A stretch of DNA of 64,000 nt from Corynebacterium minutissimum. GTDB taxonomy: Bacteria; Actinomycetota; Actinomycetes; Mycobacteriales; Mycobacteriaceae. Location: the NCBI RefSeq assembly GCF_016889765.1, contig NZ_CP069533.1, positions 1,550,001 to 1,614,000 of the forward strand. Reading direction: 5' to 3'. The translations under genes were made by a program, and so were the position numbers. Below, one piece after another: positions 54,054 to 61,200 of this stretch; the first letter of the stretch is position 1; every line of letters begins with the position of its first letter. The notes under the pieces were generated by a model that saw nothing but the letters and a program-made list of their open reading frames with translations, did not search any database and was not told the origin of the DNA.

Positions 54054-55650
54054 ATGCTTTCAGCTGGTCGATGGAGCCACGCAGACGCTCTGCGTTGCGA
54101 ACGGAACGCAGAAGATATTCCGTTTCGCGGAGCGAGTTGTAGTCATCCATGGAAACGGTCGTTGTGAGGTTTAGCTGCTCGCACACGTGCTCATCGTGGC
54201 TGACCAGAATGAATGCCCCGCGGTAGCTCGTGAGCACCTCAACCAGCCAGTCGGTGGTGGGGATGTCGAGGTTGTTCGTCGGCTCGTCGAGGAGCAGAAA
54301 GCGCGGGGCCGGATCGCTGAGCAGGACTCGGGCGATTTCGACGCGGAAGCGCTCGCCACCGGAAAGCTGTCCCACCGGCTGGTGGATCTTGTCGTTGATG
54401 AAGAGCATCTGGGCCAGCTGGTCGCGCAGGAATTGCGGGTCCGCGTTGGGGTTGGCCTCCCGGACGATGTCGAACACCGATTTCTCTTCAGGCAAGACGA
54501 TGCGCTGGCGGATGTACCCGCAGGGCAGCGCGTACTCGACGTCGCCGCGAGCAACGCGGTTGAGAAATGTGGTCTTGCCGCTGCCGTTGGGGCCGGCGAG
54601 GCGAACGCGCTCGGGGCCAGTAATGCTGAGCAGATCGCTCACGAGCACGCGGGTTCCCGCGGGCAGCTCAGTGCCGGGGAGGTCGATGTGGACATGGGTG
54701 TCGTCGCGAAGCGCGCGCTGCGCCTTGTCGTGCGCCGACTGGGCGGCAGTCACTGCATCGTTGGCCTGTTGAGAACGCCCGGCAGCGGAGCGCTCAGAAC
54801 GGTTCTTGTCATTGCCCATGGCCATGCCGGGTTTGCGCTTCGAGTTGGCGAAATTCTTGCCGCGGCGGGCATCGCGAGCAAGGCGGGTCTGCATGGCGGC
54901 GCGCTCGCGAATTTGTTTGCGGTGTTCGGCCTTGGTTTCCCGGACCTTGGCCTGCGCGGAATCCTGCTCGGCATCAATCGTTGCGCGGTAGGAGGAGTAG
55001 TTTCCCTCGAACTCGCGCAGAGTTCCGTGGTAGAGCTCCGCAATGCTATCCGCGTGCTCGAGGAGTTCGCGGTCGTGTGAGACGACGAGAACCGGTATCG
55101 GTGCGGTGCGAATGAGCTCGAGTAAGCGCTGGCGTGATTCGGAGTCCAGGTTATTGGTGGGCTCGTCGAGGATCAGGAAATCCGGCTTGCGAAAGAAAGC
55201 TGCGGTCAGCGCCACGGTCACGGCTTCACCGCCTGACAGTGTCCCGATGGTGCGCTCTAAGGGGAAGGGGATACCCGCAGCGTTGAGAGCTGCTTCAATA
55301 CGCTCTGCTAGGTCCCACTGCTCACCAACAGCGGCGGCGAGCTCTTCTGAGTATTCGCCAGCCTCAATGCGGGCAATGGCGCTGAGGATCTCTGTCGCGC
55401 CAAAGACATCGGCGATGGTGTCAGACGTGTGGAGGCCTAAATCCTGGTCGACATAGCTGACTGAGCCCGCGGATACCGTTCCCGAAGTCGGGGCAATGAG
55501 GCCTGCAAGTACCTTGGCCAGCGTTGATTTTCCGGAACCATTCGCCCCCACTAAGCCCGTGAAGTGCGAGGAAAACGAGCCGGTGAGATCCGTGAAACAG
55601 CGGGTGCCGTCGGGCCAGGTGACGGTGAGATGAGAAAAAGAAATAGGCAT
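54031..55650 (-). CDS. ABC-F type ATPase (ribosome-protection family)
   Basis: 539 residues, two nucleotide-binding domains without membrane parts: Walker A GLVGANGSGKSTL (about 32-44) with signature LSGGEAVTVAL and Walker B FLILDEPTNNLD; second Walker A AGPNGSGKTTFL with QLSGGERFRVEIA and FLLLDEPTNNLD. The basic linker (about 215-300) would reach into the ribosome. Many ABC-F proteins with this layout give resistance to macrolides, lincosamides or pleuromutilins, others are housekeeping translation factors; which applies here is open. ATG at 55650 chosen (AAGGTGG eight bases upstream) over an in-frame GTG at 55662. An attenuator-like leader precedes it. Confidence 0.88.
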   Translation of the reverse strand: MPISFSHLTVTWPDGTRCFTDLTGSFSSHFTGLVGANGSGKSTLAKVLAGLIAPTSGTVSAGSVSYVDQDLGLHTSDTIADVFGATEILSAIARIEAGEYSEELAAAVGEQWDLAERIEAALNAAGIPFPLERTIGTLSGGEAVTVALTAAFFRKPDFLILDEPTNNLDSESRQRLLELIRTAPIPVLVVSHDRELLEHADSIAELYHGTLREFEGNYSSYRATIDAEQDSAQAKVRETKAEHRKQIRERAAMQTRLARDARRGKNFANSKRKPGMAMGNDKNRSERSAAGRSQQANDAVTAAQSAHDKAQRALRDDTHVHIDLPGTELPAGTRVLVSDLLSITGPERVRLAGPNGSGKTTFLNRVARGDVEYALPCGYIRQRIVLPEEKSVFDIVREANPNADPQFLRDQLAQMLFINDKIHQPVGQLSGGERFRVEIARVLLSDPAPRFLLLDEPTNNLDIPTTDWLVEVLTSYRGAFILVSHDEHVCEQLNLTTTVSMDDYNSLRETEYLLRSVRNAERLRGSIDQLKASDKRHQP

Positions 55651-55751
55651 GAAGAAATCCACCTTCGAGTAAGTCGCGTAAAAGAGTGACGTCGAATTAG
55701 GAAAAAATCTTCATGCCCGAAAGACTAGCCTCGGCTAATGCCCCAGCGCAA
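55646..55751 (-). promoter_or_regulatory. Leader with five-codon ORF and start-codon-sequestering stem
   Basis: On the minus strand TAGTCT (complement of 55722-55727), with TTGCGC 18 bases upstream, precedes a short ORF ATG-AAG-ATT-TTT-TCC-TAA (55714-55697, peptide MKIFS). GGCATGAAGA at that ORF (55708-55717) is exactly complementary to TCTTCATGCC at the ABC-F start (55646-55655). An inner TTCGA/TCGAA pair supports one folded leader of about 65 bases. This would hide the ABC-F start until ribosomes stall on the leader. Confidence 0.5.
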
Positions 55752-56751
55752 GGGCCGCCACGCCAAGACCGAGAGCGCCGCGGGTAACGTAGTGCAGCAC
55801 CTCGGGGGAGAAGGAGACGCCGAAGCCGCCGCTATCCAGCATGGACATGCTGTCTACCCGTGCCGGGCGGGAACGCTTAAACGACGCCCAGCTAAGACCG
55901 GCGATGATGAGCGCCACTGCGATGGCAGAGAGCTTCCACACCAAGGCGAGGATACCGGCGCCAAGGAGTGCCGTGCCCACAGAAGCTATAAGGGGAAGGC
56001 CCCAGTCTGGCCATGCATCGTCGTTGACGCGGCCGAAGGAGGCGGCGCGCCCAACCGCCGCGCCAACGATGCCCCACGCAGACATGAAGCCGACCATAGC
56101 CAGCGCCCCGAACTGTGGGGCGAGCCCCAACGTCAAGCCGAGGGCCGCGAGCGCACCGACGCCGATGTACCACCGTCGTCCCAAACGACGGAAGAAGAGA
56201 CCAGACAACGTGGAGGGCGCATGGGCGCGACGAGGAATCCAGGCGGACTGGCTCGCAATGGCATCAGAGGTGACTTCCGAATCGAGAAGGCCCAGGCCAG
56301 AACCGCCGACTAGGCGCGTGCGCCCAGCGCTGAGAAGCGAAGCCAGCGTGAACGAGCGCCACCCCACGGCAAAACGCAGGGCCGGGACTACCAGCGCGAA
56401 CCACGGGGATAGCTCGGTGGACACGCAGATGCCGAGGCCCAAGATCCCGAAGCCGATCAGCTGCGTCCATGTGATCCAGTCCGTACCACGGAGCTTGCCG
56501 CGCGGGCGATCAACGTACACCCAACGCTCCCGGGATAGCGCGCGCAGGGGATAGAGAACTTCGGTGAGCACCATGAGCGCGAGCAGTCCCACGATGCCGG
56601 CAATCGGAGCGATACCAGTCAGCGTGATGCGCGCCGGGATGGCAGGTAGAACTGCGCTGAGCTCGTGCCATCCTGTGTAGCCGAAGCCGATGACGATGCC
56701 GGCGAGAATGAGGTACCAGATACCGTCGCCCAGTCGAGATAGAGCGCGCAT
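55735..56751 (-). CDS. ABC transporter membrane subunit (likely)
   Basis: About 338 residues with roughly eight to nine hydrophobic segments and few motifs. It overlaps the stop of the upstream ATPase gene (TGATG), which is the main reason to call it the partner permease. A GTG one codon earlier is also possible. Substrate unknown. The ABC-F promoter lies in its last codons and the leader just after its stop. Confidence 0.62.
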   Translation of the reverse strand: MRALSRLGDGIWYLILAGIVIGFGYTGWHELSAVLPAIPARITLTGIAPIAGIVGLLALMVLTEVLYPLRALSRERWVYVDRPRGKLRGTDWITWTQLIGFGILGLGICVSTELSPWFALVVPALRFAVGWRSFTLASLLSAGRTRLVGGSGLGLLDSEVTSDAIASQSAWIPRRAHAPSTLSGLFFRRLGRRWYIGVGALAALGLTLGLAPQFGALAMVGFMSAWGIVGAAVGRAASFGRVNDDAWPDWGLPLIASVGTALLGAGILALVWKLSAIAVALIIAGLSWASFKRSRPARVDSMSMLDSGGFGVSFSPEVLHYVTRGALGLGVAALALGH

Positions 56752-57329
56752 CACAGCTGCACCACCTCGTCGCAGGCCTGGGTGATGGTGTCGGAATGTG
56801 AGGCCACGACGATGCAGCGATTCTCCTCGTCGGCTAGGTAGCGCAATTCGCTGGCGAGGAACTCGGTCCAGGCGGCGTCGAGGTGGCGCTCGGGCTCGTC
56901 GATAAGCAAAGCACGCGCCGGCTGGTATAGCTGCGCGGCTAGGAAGACGCGCTGGCGTTGGCCCGAGGAAAGGCGCGAGGCAGGGTGGGGAAGGAGAGAC
57001 TCAAGTGCCCAGAGTTCGCAGAGCTTGGCGACGTCCACCCCTGTCGCCTTTCCCATCAAGTCCAGGTGCTCGCCCACGGTGAGGTCGGGGAGGAAAACCG
57101 GCTCGGCCACCGTAATCACAGCGCCCGGCTGTTCCTTCGTGCCGATGGGGTGACCGTCCCACTCCACTGTTCCATCGAGAGGCGCAAGCTCCCCGCCGAG
57201 CGTTGCGAGCAACGTGGACTTACCCGAACCATTGGGGCCAGCGAGGCCATAGATGTGGCCTAGGGCAAAGTTTTTCTCAAGGTGTCCAAGGGGCGTGGAA
57301 TGCCCATAATCGGCGTCGATGGAAAGCAT
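56751..57329 (-). CDS. Short ABC transporter ATP-binding subunit
   Basis: 192 residues, shorter than the usual 220-250. Walker A GLAGPNGSGKSTLLATLGG (about 30-48), signature RLSSGQRQRVFLAAQLY and Walker B ARALLIDEPERHLDAAW are present, and the switch histidine is in VVASHSD. It pairs with the downstream membrane protein. AAGGAG lies 14 bases before the ATG, rather far. Confidence 0.8.
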   Translation of the reverse strand: MLSIDADYGHSTPLGHLEKNFALGHIYGLAGPNGSGKSTLLATLGGELAPLDGTVEWDGHPIGTKEQPGAVITVAEPVFLPDLTVGEHLDLMGKATGVDVAKLCELWALESLLPHPASRLSSGQRQRVFLAAQLYQPARALLIDEPERHLDAAWTEFLASELRYLADEENRCIVVASHSDTITQACDEVVQL

Positions 57330-57439
57330 TGCTGGGCAGCGATCTCCTTACATTGTGTGACAAGACAATAGTGAAAACTTATTGATTGAGTGTAGCAAAA
57401 TGCACGCCCTGAATGTTCTTCTCGAGATGGGAAACACCC

Positions 57440-57468
57440 TTGGGATTGGTGTTATGAGCTGCTAAAAT
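57440..57468 (+). promoter_or_regulatory. Promoter of the VbhA-like pair
   Basis: TTGGGA (57440-57445), 17-base spacer, TAAAAT (57463-57468). Well placed for the first small gene, starting 37 bases downstream. Confidence 0.5.
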
Positions 57469-57504
57469 GAGGTCAATTAAAGCTGGTAACTCGGGAGGGC
57501 CTAG

Positions 57505-57684
57505 TTGGCAAGGGTAGCAAGTCAACAGAAGAGCGTTGAGGAAAGCGTGACTTTTGCAAAGGGGGTTTCACTGCTAGCTGGACACAATATGGATGCGGAA
57601 CAGGAATCGCTTGTCCGTGCCGTCGCTTCAGGAGACATGACGGTCGAGGAAGCAATTGCTATCGCTAAGGCGCAAGTTAAATAG
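57505..57684 (+). CDS. VbhA-like antitoxin-type small protein (first copy)
   Basis: 59 residues from a TTG start that has GGGAGGG six bases upstream. The core SLLAGHNMDAEQESLVRAVA followed by SGDMTVEEAIAIAK follows the VbhA antitoxin pattern (helix, short loop, helix, G-[DE]-[IML]-[ST]-x-[ED]-E). In VbhA the inhibitory motif is [S/T]xxxE[G/N]; here the glutamate position is alanine (LLAGH). No Fic-domain gene is adjacent. It is followed 59 bases later by a related gene. Confidence 0.6.
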   Translation: MARVASQQKSVEESVTFAKGVSLLAGHNMDAEQESLVRAVASGDMTVEEAIAIAKAQVK

Positions 57685-57743
57685 GGATTGCTTCAATTAT
57701 CGTGCCGTCAGGAACGCTTTTTCGTCGCGTTAGGAGTCGTGTA

Positions 57744-57932
57744 TTGAATCCGAATCTAGTAAAAGATGAAGACCCCGAGCGTGATCCGCTAGCGCTGAGT
57801 GACGCTGCGATGCGTTTGGCAGGCCACGATGTGACTGATGAGTACGTGCGCCAGCTGGGCCGCGAGGTAGCCGCAGGGACACTATCTGCCGACGAAGCAA
57901 TCGCTCGTGTACGGCGTGCTTCGTTGAAGTAG
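57744..57932 (+). CDS. VbhA-like antitoxin-type small protein (second copy)
   Basis: 62 residues. TTG start with TTAGGAGT seven bases upstream, preferred over a GTG 14 codons earlier. AMRLAGHDVTDEYVRQLGRE followed by VAAGTLSADEAIARVRRASL matches the VbhA family more clearly than the first copy. As in the first, RLAGHD replaces the RLEG-type inhibitory motif. The two copies share LAGH and the GxxxxDEAIA ending and arose by duplication or serial capture. Confidence 0.68.
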   Translation: MNPNLVKDEDPERDPLALSDAAMRLAGHDVTDEYVRQLGREVAAGTLSADEAIARVRRASLK

Positions 57933-57972
57933 AGCAAGAGTTCGTCGGAAAGCAGGTCGCCTAGCTGCTGGG

Positions 57973-58812
57973 CTATCCCTTGTTGCGGAAGACGAAGATG
58001 GAGGAGAAATCTTGGTCGCCGTGGCCCATGGCCTGCTGCTCCTCAAAGCGCTGAATGACGGCGGCGAGGGCCGGGAGTGGCTTGTTGGCGGTCATCTCCA
58101 TGAGCTTGGCGTCCTTGCACAGGGCATCCACGGTGAAGTCGCCCGGAGTAGTGTTGCGCTCGCCGGTGATGAATGGGCCCTTCATGTTCTTCATGAAGGC
58201 GAGGCCGGTGATGTCGAGCATCTCGAGGATGACCTCAGAATCAAGGCCTTCGGACTCGCCGAGTTGAAGAGCCTCGAGCAGACCCTCTGCAGTGACGGCG
58301 AGGGCTAGGTTGGCCAGGAGTTTGCCAATTGCCGCGGTGGCGGCGGATTCGACGCCGATGAGCTTGTTCTCGTCGGCCCAGAGCTCGGCAATGGTCAAGG
58401 CGAGCTCGCGGCGGTCGTCGTCAGGCGTGCCCACGTAGACACCGAGCTTGCCCTCGCGCGCCGGGCCTAGCGAACCGACGACGGGCGCGTGGACATAAGA
58501 GTCGACCGCGGCGGCGAATTCACGGGCGGCATCGGGGGAGATGGTCGTGGTGTCGATCCACGTAACCCCTTCGGGGATGAGTTCGGTCTCGATGATTTGC
58601 TCGCGGATGTCATCCGGGCCGAAGAGAGAGGTGATGATGACCTCTGCGCCCTCTACGGCGGCGGAAGGGGAATCAGCAAGAGCGGCGCCGGCGTCAACTA
58701 GCGGTTGTGCGCGCTCAGCGGTGCGGTTCCAAACGGTGAGCTCATGGTGGTCGAGGAGGTGTCGGGCGAGCTCGGTACCCATGCGGCCAGTACCCAGGAA
58801 TGCAATCTTCAT
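57973..58812 (-). CDS. NAD(P)-dependent 3-hydroxyacid dehydrogenase-like protein
   Basis: 279 residues. N-terminal Rossmann motif MKIAFLGTGRMGTELARHLL and the 6-phosphogluconate/3-hydroxyisobutyrate dehydrogenase C-terminal helical domain, with the lysine region AIGKLLANL (catalytic Lys in this family is in G-x-x-K). The substrate motif HAPVVGSLGPAREGKL corresponds to the family's DAPVSGG. The ATG at 58812 puts the nucleotide fold at the N-terminus; a longer frame upstream is not conserved-looking. Confidence 0.85.
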   Translation of the reverse strand: MKIAFLGTGRMGTELARHLLDHHELTVWNRTAERAQPLVDAGAALADSPSAAVEGAEVIITSLFGPDDIREQIIETELIPEGVTWIDTTTISPDAAREFAAAVDSYVHAPVVGSLGPAREGKLGVYVGTPDDDRRELALTIAELWADENKLIGVESAATAAIGKLLANLALAVTAEGLLEALQLGESEGLDSEVILEMLDITGLAFMKNMKGPFITGERNTTPGDFTVDALCKDAKLMEMTANKPLPALAAVIQRFEEQQAMGHGDQDFSSIFVFRNKG

Positions 58813-58840
58813 GCCGCCCAGTGTGCCATCATTGTGGTCA

Positions 58841-58885
58841 GGCTCGCCGCGATTCCTGCGAGCCCCGGACGAGGAAGGCTGAGAA
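58841..58885 (+). promoter_or_regulatory. Mutually exclusive stems before the SMR exporter gene
   Basis: GGCTCGC (58841-58847) pairs perfectly with GCGAGCC (58858-58864). The AGCC of that arm (58861-58864) can instead pair with GGCT (58877-58880), which would bury the GAGGAAGG ribosome site. Such a switch could control the exporter, but no known riboswitch class matches. Confidence 0.35.
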
Positions 58886-59200
58886 ATGGCGTGGTTTGTG
58901 TTGATTTTCTCCGGGGCCTTCGAAGCTGTGTGGGCGGCGGCGCTAGATAAATCGGAAGGCTTCAGCCGCCTGTGGCCGTCGGTCATCTTCTTCGTTGCCT
59001 GCGCCATCTCCATGGGTGGTTTGGGTTGGGCCATGAAGTTCATTCCCGTGGGCACAGCTTATGCGGTGTGGGCAGGTGTGGGCGCGGTCGTTACCGTGGT
59101 TTACTCACTCGCCACGGGGCAGGAGGCAGCCACGGTGTGGAAGCTGTTGTTCTTGGCCATGATTATTGGCGGAATTATGGGGCTGAAGGTGGTGCATTAG
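58886..59200 (+). CDS. SMR family exporter, Gdx/SugE type
   Basis: 104 residues, four membrane helices. E13 in FSGAFEAVWAAAL is the essential glutamate of the SMR family; GFSRLWPSVIFF and IPVGTAYAVWAGVGAVVTV follow. The GFxRxxPS and PVGTAYAVWxGxGA pattern is that of the Gdx (guanidinium exporter)/SugE subgroup rather than EmrE. Some SMR exporters need a second subunit; none is adjacent. Confidence 0.88.
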   Translation: MAWFVLIFSGAFEAVWAAALDKSEGFSRLWPSVIFFVACAISMGGLGWAMKFIPVGTAYAVWAGVGAVVTVVYSLATGQEAATVWKLLFLAMIIGGIMGLKVVH

Positions 59201-59233
59201 GAGGCGTCGTCGAGTGAGACGACGACGCGGTAC

Positions 59234-60529
59234 TTATTCGTAGCGCAGCGCCTCAATCGGGTCCAGCTTCGCGGCCTTGCCCGCGGGGTAGTAGCCGAAG
59301 AAGAGGCCAATAGCCAGCGAGAAGAGCAGCGAGAGGATGACTGCCCAGAGCGGTGGTGCCACGAGTGAGCCGATGGCGGCCGCGCCCGCCATGCCGGCGG
59401 CGGTGCCGATGGCGATGCCGATGAGACCGCCGATGAGGCAGACCACGATGGCCTCAGTGATGAACTGGATGCGGATATCGCGGCGGCGTGCACCAAGCGC
59501 CTTGCGGATGCCAATCTCACGGGTGCGCTCCGTGACGGTGATAAGCATAATGTTCATCACGCCGATGCCGCCGACGAGCAGTGAGATACCGCCGATGGCT
59601 GCGAGAACCAAGCTCATCGTGGTGAAGATCTGGTTGAGGGACGCGAGGTCATCGCTGAAGTCGGTCACCTTCACCATGTAGTCGGGGTTGTCCTTGTAGT
59701 AGCTATCGAAGACGCGCTGCAGGTTGCTAGCCACCGCGGCCTTGTCCAAATCCGGGTTGCCGCGAACGGTGACTTGGCTGAAGGCGGTGCCAGCACCCGG
59801 GGAATCGGAGAACTCGGCCTCCAGCGGGTAAGGAACGAAGGCGGTTTGGCTGGGGCCGCCGCCCACCAGAGGTCCGGTCTGAGGCTCTTCAAAGACGCCG
59901 ATGACGGCCAGCTCAATCGGGGAGGCCTCGTGGGTTTCGAAGCTTACGTATTGGCCAATGGCGTCTTCAGGAGCGTCGAAAAGCTTGGTGGCCGTTTCTT
60001 TATCCAGCATGGTTACTGACCGGCTGGAATCGATATCGTCTTCGCTGAGGAAGCGCCCGGCCACGATGGAATAGGACGAGCCGGAGACATAGTCCGGGTT
60101 GGTCGGGCGGACGAGGAGGTTGGCGGTCTCCTCTTGTTCGTCGCCTTCGGCGACGAACGCGCCGGAATAAGAGTTGTACTCGCCGATATTGATACCGGCG
60201 ATCTGATCCCCCATGACCTCTTTAGCGCGGTCCAGCATGTCGGGGGTGAGCATCGAGGACTCGTCTTCGACAAAGCCGCCGCCCATAAAAGGATCATCGG
60301 CCTCTTCCTCTTCGCCTTCCTCCGGGCGCTCCTTGACCTGGACGGTGAAGTTATTGGCGCCCACCTTGTCCAAGTCTTTTTGAACCGAGGCTTGTAGGGA
60401 GTGGCCGAGCGTGACGATGGCGATGACCGCGGCAATACCAATGATGACGCCCAAGAGCGTCAGTGCCGAGCGCATCTTGTTGGTGCGCAGGCTGGTCAGC
60501 GCCATCTTGGTGGATTCAGCGAAATTCAT
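59234..60529 (-). CDS. MacB-like ABC transporter permease
   Basis: 431 residues with the MacB/FtsX layout: helix near 20-42 (SALTLLGVIIGIAAVIAIVT), a large extracytoplasmic domain (about 45-305), and three helices in the last third. VTERTREIGIRKALGARRRD is the family's cytoplasmic motif. It overlaps the ATPase gene by four bases (ATGA). Third gene of the adaptor-ATPase-permease operon. Confidence 0.9.
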   Translation of the reverse strand: MNFAESTKMALTSLRTNKMRSALTLLGVIIGIAAVIAIVTLGHSLQASVQKDLDKVGANNFTVQVKERPEEGEEEEADDPFMGGGFVEDESSMLTPDMLDRAKEVMGDQIAGINIGEYNSYSGAFVAEGDEQEETANLLVRPTNPDYVSGSSYSIVAGRFLSEDDIDSSRSVTMLDKETATKLFDAPEDAIGQYVSFETHEASPIELAVIGVFEEPQTGPLVGGGPSQTAFVPYPLEAEFSDSPGAGTAFSQVTVRGNPDLDKAAVASNLQRVFDSYYKDNPDYMVKVTDFSDDLASLNQIFTTMSLVLAAIGGISLLVGGIGVMNIMLITVTERTREIGIRKALGARRRDIRIQFITEAIVVCLIGGLIGIAIGTAAGMAGAAAIGSLVAPPLWAVILSLLFSLAIGLFFGYYPAGKAAKLDPIEALRYE

Positions 60530-61200
60530 GACAGAACACCGTCCTTCATCGTGACGGTGCGGCTGCACTCATCAGCCAATTCCGGGTTGTGGGTAATGAA
60601 CAAGATGGTTTTTCCATGTGTGCGGTGCAGTTCGTGGAACAAGTCCATGACCATGCGTCCCGTCTGCGAATCGAGCGCGCCGGTGGGCTCGTCTGCGAGC
60701 AGAATCTCCGGCTGGTTGGCCAAGGCGCGGGCTACAGCCACGCGCTGCTTCTGACCACCGGAGAGCTCATTAGGCAGGTGGTTCATACGGTCGCTCATGC
60801 CGACCATCTCCAGGAGGTTCTGTGCCCGCTGGGTGCGTTCGTGGGTGGAAACACCTGCATAAACCATGGGCATCTCCACGTTCTTCAGCGCGGACATACG
60901 GCCGATCAGGTTGAAATTCTGGAAGATGAAACCGATTTTTTGGCCGCGGAAGGAGGCCAGTTTGTCGTCGCCAAGCGCCAGTGCATCCACGCCAGCCAGG
61001 TGGTACGCGCCGGCGGTGGGGCGGTCGAGCAGGCCGATGATGTTCATGAGCGTGGACTTACCGGAACCAGACTGGCCCACCACGGCCACGAACTCACCTT
61101 CGTCTACTGAGAAATCTAGGCCGGGGATGACGGTCAACTCGCTATCGAGGCCCTCGTTGAAGCGTTTGACAATGCCCCGCATCTCAATGAGGCGGCTCAT
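60526..61200 (-). CDS. MacB-type ABC transporter ATP-binding protein
   Basis: 224 residues of the LolD/MacB class: Walker A AVVGQSGSGKSTLMNIIG, signature NELSGGQKQRVAVARAL, Walker B EILLADEPTGALDSQTG, switch H in FITHNPELA. Overlaps the adaptor gene upstream and the permease downstream by four bases each, so the three are one operon. Confidence 0.93.
   Translation of the reverse strand: MSRLIEMRGIVKRFNEGLDSELTVIPGLDFSVDEGEFVAVVGQSGSGKSTLMNIIGLLDRPTAGAYHLAGVDALALGDDKLASFRGQKIGFIFQNFNLIGRMSALKNVEMPMVYAGVSTHERTQRAQNLLEMVGMSDRMNHLPNELSGGQKQRVAVARALANQPEILLADEPTGALDSQTGRMVMDLFHELHRTHGKTILFITHNPELADECSRTVTMKDGVLS

Noticed and set aside
57330..58000. Fic toxin partner for the VbhA-like proteins
   Set aside because: No HPFxxGNGR-type motif in any frame nearby; the following gene is a dehydrogenase on the other strand.
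58865..58874. CCGGACGAGG, as in the 5' part of the guanidine-III riboswitch
   Set aside because: The partner strands (CCGG...CAGGACAA and the GCGCC stem) do not follow, so the match is only ten bases and overlaps the ribosome site.
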